Assembly (NCBI GenBank): GCA_051010095.1
Contig: JBPCVX010000148.1
Span: forward strand, 1 to 6,088
Reading direction: 5' to 3'
Length of the DNA: 6,088 nucleotides
From: CAJQND01 sp051010095
GTDB taxonomy: Bacteria; Pseudomonadota; Alphaproteobacteria; Rhizobiales; CAJQND01
Under the pieces are notes generated by a model. The model had not been told where the DNA came from. It saw only the letters and a program-made list of their open reading frames with translations, and searched no databases. Shown here in pieces: positions 1 through 5,972 of this stretch (its first letter is position 1; each line of letters opens with the position of its first letter). Made by a program: the position numbers and the translations under genes.

Positions 1-448
1 GCCCATCTTTGACCTTGCCCAGAATGATTGAGGCAACCTGATCTCCCTTATCATCCAGAAAGGTCACTTGTGATGATCCCGCACCACCCTTAGACGGGTC
101 TTCCAAATTCAACAATGTGTACTTATCCGGGTTGGCGGTTTTTGCCTCAAGCTTGCGCATTTGCGAGAGCGCGATAACCACATCGCGCACACGCGACAAA
201 TCTGCCGGATAATCATCACGTGATGCCAGCTTCCAGTCTTTCCCAACCCGTGCCAGTTTCAACGTTTCCCCATCGCTGGTGACGTCCATGGCAACAATGT
301 CGCCCGCCTTGGAAACAATCTCTGGCAAGATCAACGCTCCTGATGCATCCGCTTCCTCAAACGTGTTTTGCGAAAGGTATGACGCACCAGCAGCAATCAC
401 CGCGATTATCGCGGCTACCCAAAGGCCTATAAAGAGTTTCGGCGTCAT
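1..448 (-). CDS. DUF4340 domain protein, membrane-anchored, C-terminus outside window
   Basis: Only the first 149 residues are visible; the gene runs off the left edge. It opens with MTPKLF and a hydrophobic segment (about residues 5-25), which looks like an uncleaved membrane anchor. A soluble part follows with features typical of DUF4340: KDWKLASRDDYPAD, then VRDVVIALSQMRKLEAKT, a P-DKYTLLNLEDPS stretch, and VTFLDDKGDQVASIILGK. The start is fixed by a GGAGG ribosome site at 455-459, six bases before the ATG. That ATG overlaps the stop of the GldG-like gene in the sequence ATGA, so translation is probably coupled. DUF4340 proteins commonly follow GldG-like genes in this operon type, and this one is presumably an extracytoplasmic accessory subunit of the ABC system. 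Its biochemical role is not known. Family assignment is by motif recognition, without a profile search. Confidence 0.88.
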   Translation of the reverse strand, partial: MTPKLFIGLWVAAIIAVIAAGASYLSQNTFEEADASGALILPEIVSKAGDIVAMDVTSDGETLKLARVGKDWKLASRDDYPADLSRVRDVVIALSQMRKLEAKTANPDKYTLLNLEDPSKGGAGSSQVTFLDDKGDQVASIILGKVKDG

Positions 449-2343
449 GCTGAACCTCCATGCTGAGCTGTATGGTGGCGTCTGCGGCGGCGCATGGCCA
501 ATACGATGATGCCACCGAGGGCAATCAATGTTGGCACCAGCGCAATATTGAACACCTTCAGCCACATTTCGGTGCGATCAATGTCTTCGCGCAGGGCTCG
601 CTGCACCTCGCGCAAATCCTTACGCACACCCACCATTTCATTACGAAACCCAAGCAGCGCTTTCTGGTCGTCTTCGGTGAGCATAATCTCTGCGCCTTGC
701 GCAGCCGCATCTTGCTCACGCGCCTGAATTTGAGCGATTTTGTTTGTCACATCTTCAAGTTTGGCGTTGAGCACTTGCTCCTGATCGCGAAACTTAGCTT
801 CAGCCTTGCGCTGCAAATCTTCCACATATGTAAAGGGGCGGTTGTCGACGCCACGACCACGCACGCCGACCAACAAATTGCCGCCCAGCATGGTCTCGGT
901 CATGTTCAACAAAAGGTCACCATTATTGGCGATGGGCTGGATAATCTCCTGACCCAAAACCCGGTTCACCTGCAGCCACAACCGGTCAAACATCCAGTCA
1001 ACATCAGACACCACAATCGCCTGCACTGTGCCGTTTGCCTTGTGTCCTTCAAGTTTAATGTCCTTCAAGTCTGGCGCTTTATCGCCAAACACGCTCTGGG
1101 CTTCACCACCCACGCGCGCAGCAAACGTAATCGCCTCCCCGCTCGGTTTGAAATTATCGAGTAAACTTGGCGGATCGGGCTGGAGAGCGCGCGGTGCCGG
1201 AATAATTTCTGAATTCGCGCTGCTAAACACCAATGGTGTGAAACTAGTTTTGGCTCCATCGGCTTGTGACAGCGGACCGGCGGTGGCAAAGGCAAGCCTG
1301 GAAACACCGTTGAACACGGGGTCTGCACTGTCGAAATTTTCAGTCCCGAAAATTTGCCACAAGACGTAGTTCACAATGGTAGGTTGACCTGAGGGTCCGG
1401 GAAATTGAATGCGGCGTGCATTGTCCAAATCACCAACAACTTTGTCATATGGCAGATCAACACCCCATTTTTGCAGCATTTGGAGAAGCTTATCGTCCTT
1501 GCTAAAACGCGCTGCCTGTTGGGGCGCCACTTCAACGTTCGGGTCTGCAAGCACAATTACAGGTTTTCCAGCGAGCGCGAATTGATCAATGGCGTAAATT
1601 TCCGCATCAGAAAGCCCTGCTGGTTGGAACAATACCAACATATCAATCGTTTCATCGATCTTTGCCTTCTCCGCAACGTTCAATTTGCGCATATCGTAAA
1701 AGTCACGCATTTGCTGCAAGATCAACCATGGCGGCACTTGGCCTTGTGCTGAAAAGCTACCCTCCATGGGTACACCAGCCACATAGCCGATTACCTTTTT
1801 TGTCGGGTCAGAGAGCTTATAAACAAGACTGGATAATGTGTATTCCAGGAAGGGTTGTTCTTCCGGGTTCAACAGCGGAATGACTTCTTCATTGTCAGTA
1901 GTGTTGCTAGCCACTAATCCGAAATAACCCTTCTCGCCAGTATCTCCCAGTGGAATGGCGCGAAGACCAGCGCCCACAGCACGGTCTTCCGCATCTGAAA
2001 AAGGTTCTGGATTGATCGCGCTGACCTTTATCTTGCCGTTGGACAGTTCAGAGTAGCGATTCAAAAGGCCCCTCACGCGCTCAAAATAGCGCTTATAGCC
2101 TGGCGCGATCTCACCAATAATATCTGAGAAGTAAAGCCTTACTTCAATCGGTTCATCGACCTTTGCAAGCATATCGCGGGTGCCATCGGTGATCGTGTAG
2201 AGCTTGTTTTCAGTGAGATCGACACGCGCACCACGGGTGGTTTCACCGACGAACAGATTCACCGCGAGCAACAATATCGCCGCTGCAACCAAACTGCCAA
2301 TTGCAAGAGTTTTCCGGTTAAGTGAGGAAATCCAGTTCATCAT
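445..2343 (-). CDS. GldG-like ABC-transport auxiliary protein (ABC_transp_aux family)
   Basis: 632 residues. A membrane helix lies near the N-terminus (about 13-32). It is followed by RVDLTENKLYTIT and the PIEVRLYFSD stretch that mark the GldG N-terminal domain, then a large extracytoplasmic domain of the ABC_transp_aux type. That domain includes KVIGYVAG at about 183-190 and later the SDVDWMFD stretch. A charged, probably coiled-coil region spans roughly 510-585, and a second helix (about 597-617) ends in a run of five arginines expected to stay in the cytoplasm. This layout, with two anchors around a large periplasmic part, is that of GldG, the partner of GldA and GldF in Flavobacterium. 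In proteobacteria the substrate is unknown. The gene overlaps the permease by one base (TGATG) and the DUF4340 gene by four. A TTG three bases upstream and an ATG three bases downstream are alternative starts. The ATG at 2343 has the best spacing (7 nt) from an AAGAAGG site. Confidence 0.9.
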   Translation of the reverse strand: MMNWISSLNRKTLAIGSLVAAAILLLAVNLFVGETTRGARVDLTENKLYTITDGTRDMLAKVDEPIEVRLYFSDIIGEIAPGYKRYFERVRGLLNRYSELSNGKIKVSAINPEPFSDAEDRAVGAGLRAIPLGDTGEKGYFGLVASNTTDNEEVIPLLNPEEQPFLEYTLSSLVYKLSDPTKKVIGYVAGVPMEGSFSAQGQVPPWLILQQMRDFYDMRKLNVAEKAKIDETIDMLVLFQPAGLSDAEIYAIDQFALAGKPVIVLADPNVEVAPQQAARFSKDDKLLQMLQKWGVDLPYDKVVGDLDNARRIQFPGPSGQPTIVNYVLWQIFGTENFDSADPVFNGVSRLAFATAGPLSQADGAKTSFTPLVFSSANSEIIPAPRALQPDPPSLLDNFKPSGEAITFAARVGGEAQSVFGDKAPDLKDIKLEGHKANGTVQAIVVSDVDWMFDRLWLQVNRVLGQEIIQPIANNGDLLLNMTETMLGGNLLVGVRGRGVDNRPFTYVEDLQRKAEAKFRDQEQVLNAKLEDVTNKIAQIQAREQDAAAQGAEIMLTEDDQKALLGFRNEMVGVRKDLREVQRALREDIDRTEMWLKVFNIALVPTLIALGGIIVLAMRRRRRHHTAQHGGSA

Positions 2344-3077
2344 CAATCAGCCTTCTTGAGTTCGACAACCAACACATTGGCAAACAGCCAGAATGCGGTG
2401 AGTGAGATGAAATAGACAATGTCGGACACATCAAACGTGCCGCGCGAAACATTATCGAAATGTGTGAGCGCCGACATGTTGGCCACCGCCTGCACCACTG
2501 CAGGTGGGAGAACGCCGGTGATAGTATCGAGCACCACACCATTGCCGCCCATCACGAATAGAAAACACACAACGGCTGCCACAACGAAAGCAATCACCTG
2601 GTTTTTGGTGAGTGCCGACATGCATGCGCCAATTGCAAGAAATGCGCCAGCAACCAAAAATGACCCAACATAACTTGCCAGGATGACCCCATTGTCGGGA
2701 TCACCAAGCACATTCACAGTGATCCACATTGGAAAGGTAAGCACCAATGCCAATCCCATAAAAAGCCAACCCGCAAGCCACTTTCCAATTACCGCTTCAA
2801 CCGTGTTTACGGGCAGCGTCATGAGCATTTCAATGGTGCCGGATTTGCGTTCCTCAGCCCACAACCGCATCGAAATTGCTGGCACCAGCAAGAGATAGAG
2901 CCAGGGATGGTATTGGAAAAACGGGAAAAGATCGGCAACACCGCGTGAAAAGAAACCGCCAATGAAAAAGGCGAAGACACCGGTGAGTGCAACAAAGATC
3001 GCGAGAAACACATAGGCAATTGGCGTACCGAAATACGCCATGAGTTCACGCTTGGCGATGGCGAATACATTATGCAT
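2343..3077 (-). CDS. ABC-2 type transporter permease, GldF-like
   Basis: 244 residues beginning MHNVFAIAKRELMAYFGTP, with six predicted membrane helices at about 19-43, 57-77, 100-124, 131-153, 158-178 and 220-240. The conserved cytoplasmic stretch RLWAEERKSGTIEMLMTLPV (71-90) and the later SALTHFDNVSRGTFD motif (202-215) are characteristic of the GldF/NosY-like ABC-2 permease group (ABC2_membrane_2 type). It should form the membrane channel with the ATPase encoded just upstream. An in-frame ATG at 3146 would add 23 residues, but that extension lies within the ATPase gene and has no family character. The start at 3077 has a GGGGAGG site six bases before it. The gene overlaps the ATPase gene by eight bases, which fits translational coupling. 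Confidence 0.92.
   Translation of the reverse strand: MHNVFAIAKRELMAYFGTPIAYVFLAIFVALTGVFAFFIGGFFSRGVADLFPFFQYHPWLYLLLVPAISMRLWAEERKSGTIEMLMTLPVNTVEAVIGKWLAGWLFMGLALVLTFPMWITVNVLGDPDNGVILASYVGSFLVAGAFLAIGACMSALTKNQVIAFVVAAVVCFLFVMGGNGVVLDTITGVLPPAVVQAVANMSALTHFDNVSRGTFDVSDIVYFISLTAFWLFANVLVVELKKAD
2351..2357 (-). promoter_or_regulatory. Ribosome binding site for the GldG-like gene
   Basis: AAGAAGG on the minus strand, seven bases before the ATG at 2343 and inside the end of the permease gene. It decides between three closely spaced in-frame starts (TTG 2346, ATG 2343, ATG 2340) in favour of 2343. Confidence 0.6.
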
Positions 3078-4017
3078 GCGCGCCCTCCCCTTCGGTGATA
3101 TCGCGGAACACTTCTTCCAATCGGCCTTCTTCCACGGAAAGCTCAATCAGCGGCACCCGCTTGGCTTTCAGACTGGCGGCCACCTCGCCTGCAATAGACT
3201 TGCTGTTGGCGGGATAGGCACGCAATTTGGTTCCAGCCTTGGCCTTTGAGAGTTGTTCGACGCGGCTCACACAATCAAGTGCAGCAATTGCCTTCTTCGC
3301 CTTATCCGCGTGTTCGCCGGCAACGCGAAACACTACGCAATTGTGAGTGAGTGCACGCTGCTTCAGTTCCCGTGCCGTGCCGTCTGCAACAATGCGACCG
3401 TGGTCGATAATCACAGAGCGCGAACACACTGCATCCACTTCTTCCAAAATATGCGTTGAAATAATAATCGCCTTTTCAGCAGACATGGTGCGAATGAGAT
3501 TGCGCACATGGTGTTTCTGGTTGGGGTCAAGTCCATCGGTTGGCTCATCTAAAATGAGCACGTCCGGATCGTGCAAAATTGCCTGTGCCAAACCCACACG
3601 GCGCTTGAACCCTTTCGACAAGGTTTCGACTGATTGATGAGCAACAGAGGATAAATCCGCCTCTTCGATTGCCCGCTCGATGGCACCCTTCGCCTTCGCA
3701 CCAGAGAGCCCGCGCACGCTTGCCACGAATTTCAACATACCAAGAGGCGTCATCTCACCATACGCAGGTGCACCTTCAGGCAAATACCCAAGATGAGACT
3801 TTGCTTCAAGCGCCTGGCTCACCACATCAAAACCGCAGATCGTCGCACTACCCTCATCAGGTGTTAGAAACCCAGCAGCCATCTTCATGGTGGTGGATTT
3901 ACCAGCCCCGTTTGGCCCGAGAAATCCAAGAACTTCGCCGGATTTAACGTTAAGCGAGATGTTATCTACTGCGGTAAAGGCACCGAACCGTTTTATAAGG
4001 CCATCCAGAACCAGCAT
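3070..4017 (-). CDS. ABC transporter ATP-binding protein, GldA-like
   Basis: 315 residues from the ATG at 4017. It is a complete nucleotide-binding domain with Walker A GPNGAGKS (34-41), LPEGAPAY (79-86) at the Q-loop, signature LSKGFKRRVGLAQ (133-145), Walker B VLILDEPT (153-160, catalytic Glu158), D-loop GLDP (162-165) and switch His189 in STHIL. Glutamate in place of the usual Q-loop glutamine and LSKGF instead of LSGGQ are normal for the GldA/CcmA-like exporter ATPases, so they are not defects. About 100 residues after the core form the C-terminal extension common in this group, ending in an EEGRLEEVFRDIT motif. It should power the permease and GldG-like partner encoded immediately downstream. 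A GTG at 4029 would add four residues. The ATG is preferred because family members usually start right before the first beta strand, but neither start has a strong ribosome site. Confidence 0.93.
   Translation of the reverse strand: MLVLDGLIKRFGAFTAVDNISLNVKSGEVLGFLGPNGAGKSTTMKMAAGFLTPDEGSATICGFDVVSQALEAKSHLGYLPEGAPAYGEMTPLGMLKFVASVRGLSGAKAKGAIERAIEEADLSSVAHQSVETLSKGFKRRVGLAQAILHDPDVLILDEPTDGLDPNQKHHVRNLIRTMSAEKAIIISTHILEEVDAVCSRSVIIDHGRIVADGTARELKQRALTHNCVVFRVAGEHADKAKKAIAALDCVSRVEQLSKAKAGTKLRAYPANSKSIAGEVAASLKAKRVPLIELSVEEGRLEEVFRDITEGEGAHA
3084..3090 (-). promoter_or_regulatory. Ribosome binding site for the ABC permease
   Basis: GGGGAGG on the minus strand, six bases upstream of the ATG at 3077 and within the last codons of the ATPase gene. 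It supports the 244-residue permease over the longer reading from 3146. Confidence 0.7.
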
Positions 4018-4093
4018 GCCTGCTATCACTCTCGCGTTATAGGGAATTTATTGAGCGGAACTTAGCCCATTTTCCGTGAGTTTCAACCCCAAA

Positions 4094-4852
4094 TCAGCCC
4101 CAAATCCACGTCGTGGTAAGTACGGCACCAGAAACGCACACAAGACCGAGAACCACCTTGCGGAAAAGGCCTGCGTCAATTGCCAGGAACGCGTTGGTGC
4201 CAAACCAAGACCCTATCAATGTAGCGGGAATACAAACCACAACCGCTGACAGCACTTCACGCGTTATCAGGCCTTTGAAAACAAATATGCATATTGCAAA
4301 TGTTAGAATAAGCATATTGAAGCCCTGAATAACACTGCGCTGGCTGGCTTTATCCCAACCACGTAACATGCACCATAGCGCCGGAATTGGTCCTGAAAGG
4401 CCCGAGAAACCACCAAGAAATCCACCAATTAGCCCAACCGCTCCATCAGCAAGCTTTCCGCCCCAAGAGATGACCGGCGGCTCTTTCATCAACAACATCA
4501 AGCCCGCATAAGCAGCCAAAAATAGCCCTAGCCCCCCCTTGAATGCGATAGCTGATACGATGGTAAGCAACCCAATGCCTAAGGGTACGCCAACAAAACC
4601 CCCAATCAGAAAAGGTTTTGCAGCGTTGAAATTAAACGTGTGAAAAATCTTTCTTGCAGACAATATGTGAGCGGCTACGGCGCATATAGCAGCCAAGGGC
4701 GCCGCAATTACCGGCGGCACGACATACAGCCAGAATGCCATTGCTGTCATAGATGTACCGAACCCAGTCAGCCCCGCCACAAAACCTGCAAGCAATGCAC
4801 CCAGTGCCAATAGCGCCATACTTGCAATGTCGAACACAGGATTTGCCCCCAA
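4094..4852 (-). CDS. TauE/SafE family membrane exporter
   Basis: 252 residues, very hydrophobic, with roughly seven to eight membrane segments. The repeated glycine-rich halves are diagnostic: GALLAGFVAGLTGFG at 18-32 in the first half and GLIGGFLGGFSGLSGP at 140-155 in the second, as in the TauE/SafE (DUF81) family. Members are thought to move small anions such as sulfite, sulfoacetate or other sulfur-containing organic acids across the inner membrane. The substrate here cannot be read from sequence. It lies 54 bases after the metallo-hydrolase gene on the same strand with no clear terminator between, so the two are probably co-transcribed. The start is uncertain. The TTG at 4852 gives the longest form but has no well-spaced ribosome site. 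A GTG at 4837 has a GGGGG run eight bases upstream and would give 247 residues. An ATG at 4819 lies just before the first helix. Confidence 0.88.
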   Translation of the reverse strand: MGANPVFDIASMALLALGALLAGFVAGLTGFGTSMTAMAFWLYVVPPVIAAPLAAICAVAAHILSARKIFHTFNFNAAKPFLIGGFVGVPLGIGLLTIVSAIAFKGGLGLFLAAYAGLMLLMKEPPVISWGGKLADGAVGLIGGFLGGFSGLSGPIPALWCMLRGWDKASQRSVIQGFNMLILTFAICIFVFKGLITREVLSAVVVCIPATLIGSWFGTNAFLAIDAGLFRKVVLGLVCVSGAVLTTTWIWG

Positions 4853-4906
4853 GAAAAAACTTACCTGTCCCCTCTAGCACAGCGCAATTATGGGGGAAAC
4901 TTTTCT

Positions 4907-5829
4907 TCAGCTAGCGTTGTAGCTATAGGCTAAGCCATTCTTTTCGACACGTCCCACGCCAGGCCAAGGCAGGTGATAGCCTGTGACGGGAACTTCATCG
5001 GTCGCCGACATGTCGAGCAATTTTGCGCGGGTTTTCGCCGCGAGATCAAGGTCTTGATTATTGGCAAGTGCCCAATCGGGATGGGCAAACGAAACTTGCG
5101 CATGGGTGATCGCATCACCCAGTACCAACAATTTTTGCCCGCCGCTTTCGAGCATTACAGACATATGGCCAGGGGTGTGACCAGGCGTTGAAACCATTGA
5201 AACTCCGGGAGAAATCGAAGCTCCATTATCAATTCGTGTAAGTTTTTCCGCCACTGGTTTCATATTGCGCTGAGCACCAACGGCAAAACCATGCAGCTCT
5301 TCGGGCAGTTTTGTCAGCACATCTTCGGCCATCCAAAAGTCCCATTCGCGAGCGCTCATGAAATATTGCGCGTTTGGAAAGCGCTCGGCTTCTTCGAAAT
5401 CATCGATGATACCCCATACGTGATCGGGGTGGGCATGGGTGAGGATCACTTTGGATACTTTCTCGCGGTCAAATCCACTTTCATCCATGCTTTCTGAAAG
5501 CAGGCCCGCACCACCGAGAAAGTTCATTCCTGCGCCGGTGTCGATGACAGTCAGATCCTCGCCAGCTTGCACCGTAGTGACGTTAAATCCGATTTACGGG
5601 TGTCTTTTGGTAAGCCCTGACTGACCAGGAATTTGGCCAACTCTTCCGCCGGCACGTTTGTCGCCAACCCTTGTGAAGGTAGTTCCAGTTCGCCATCCGA
5701 AAATACGCTTACATTGAGATCACCAATTTTGAGATTATGTGATTTTGGAGATTGCGCCAAAACGCCTGGAGCAAGCGAAATTGCGCTCAATGCAGCACCG
5801 CCTAGCAATACGTTACGCCGCGAAATCAT
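4907..5829 (-). pseudogene. Tat-exported metallo-beta-lactamase-fold hydrolase, frameshifted
   Basis: Two adjoining minus-strand frames together encode one protein of about 307 residues. Translation starts at the ATG at 5829, with a GGAGG site seven bases upstream. It begins MISRRNVLLGGAAL, a twin-arginine signal with a likely cleavage at GVLA-QS (residue 25), so the enzyme would be periplasmic. The first frame reads to about residue 82 and then hits a TGA at 5551-5553. The rest continues in the next frame: HAHPDH metal motif (restored residues 132-137), TPGHTPGH (third histidine about 218), LGDA (Asp about 239) and GYHLPWPG (His about 286). All expected dinuclear-metal ligands are present. 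Adding one base near 5583-5586 gives DLNVTTVQAGEDLTVIDTG, a natural first strand, and makes the length divisible by three. The overall look resembles the Tat-secreted, methyl parathion hydrolase-like MBL group. The substrate is unknown. Sequencing error or real mutation cannot be told apart here. Confidence 0.85.
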
Positions 5830-5836
5830 ACTTTTT

Positions 5837-5841
5837 CCTCC
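5837..5841 (-). promoter_or_regulatory. Ribosome binding site for the metallo-hydrolase
   Basis: GGAGG on the minus strand, seven bases before the ATG at 5829. It fixes the start at MISRRN rather than the longer in-frame reading from 5859, and places the twin-arginine motif properly near the N-terminus. Confidence 0.75.
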
Positions 5842-5850
5842 AATTCTTCG

Positions 5851-5878
5851 ATAATACATTCATATATTCGAATGTCTA
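5851..5878 (-). promoter_or_regulatory. Sigma-70-like promoter of the hydrolase/exporter operon
   Basis: Minus strand: TAGACA at 5878-5873 (five of six to TTGACA), a 16-base spacer, then TATTAT at 5856-5851 (five of six to TATAAT). The predicted start of transcription is near 5844, giving a leader of about 15 bases that contains the GGAGG site. The spacer is almost filled by a palindrome, so a bound repressor would block RNA polymerase. The prediction is from consensus only. Confidence 0.6.
5856..5875. promoter_or_regulatory. Palindromic operator, ATTC-N8-GAAT type (SqrR/BigR-like candidate)
   Basis: ACATTC at 5856-5861 and GAATGT at 5870-5875 are perfect inverted arms separated by eight bases. 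The core is exactly ATTC-N8-GAAT, which I recall as the binding pattern of SqrR, the persulfide-responsive ArsR-family repressor of Rhodobacter; BigR of rhizobia is its close relative. The site overlaps the end of the -35 box, the whole spacer and the first base of the -10 box, a classic repressor position. No regulator gene lies in the window, so which protein binds is inference. Confidence 0.55.
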
Positions 5879-5920
5879 TGGGTTTCGAAGAATAAGGGAT
5901 TCTCAGTGCGTTAAGACCGT

Positions 5921-5972
5921 GCACAAAACTAAAAATGCTATTTAACGCCGAGCTTTTTCTGGAGTTTTGTGC
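5921..5972 (-). terminator. Long imperfect hairpin at the end of the reductase gene
   Basis: Outer arms of ten perfect base pairs (GCACAAAACT at 5921-5930, AGTTTTGTGC at 5963-5972) continue, after a four-base bulge, into AAAAA/TTTTT (5931-5935 with 5954-5958). After a one-base bulge follow three more pairs (5937-5939 with 5951-5953), around an 11-base loop. The stop codon of the reductase lies within it. There is no uridine tract after the stem on the minus strand, so it is not a textbook intrinsic terminator. It may end or protect the upstream mRNA. Confidence 0.4.

Larger units (their letters stand above)
5843..5893. repeat. 9-bp inverted repeat enclosing the promoter/operator
   Basis: ATTCTTCGA at 5843-5851 is the exact reverse complement of TCGAAGAAT at 5885-5893. 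The two arms enclose the 20-bp palindrome at 5856-5875, with nearly the same centre. At the DNA level this could extend the protein-binding region. If transcription starts further upstream than predicted, the RNA could fold into a two-part hairpin ending one base before the ribosome site. Chance occurrence is possible in such an AT-rich stretch. Confidence 0.5.

Noticed and set aside
460..1164. Long plus-strand open frame of 234 codons
   Set aside because: It lies wholly antisense to the GldG-like gene, has no ribosome site or promoter, and its translation looks like antisense of a coding region (many His/Gln/Leu, no motifs).
4030..4093. Terminator between exporter and ABC operon
   Set aside because: Only a five-base stem (CGGAA/TTCCG) with a long loop and no uridine run was found, which is too weak to call. 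Read-through into the ABC genes cannot be excluded.
4632..4880. 82-codon minus-strand frame overlapping the exporter start
   Set aside because: Out of frame with the exporter, cysteine- and arginine-rich without motif. The hydrophobic frame with TauE/SafE glycine motifs is clearly the real one.
4907..5572. Separate cytoplasmic metallo-hydrolase starting at GTG 5572
   Set aside because: There is no ribosome site before this GTG and the first strand of the MBL fold is missing. The upstream frame supplies exactly the signal peptide and missing strand, so one broken gene is the better explanation.
5581..5590. Programmed -1 frameshift at TTTAAC
   Set aside because: The frame is GAT-TTA-ACG, which does not give the standard X-XXY-YYZ slippery heptamer. 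No stable downstream structure is obvious, and this enzyme family has no known frameshifting. A simple indel is more likely.
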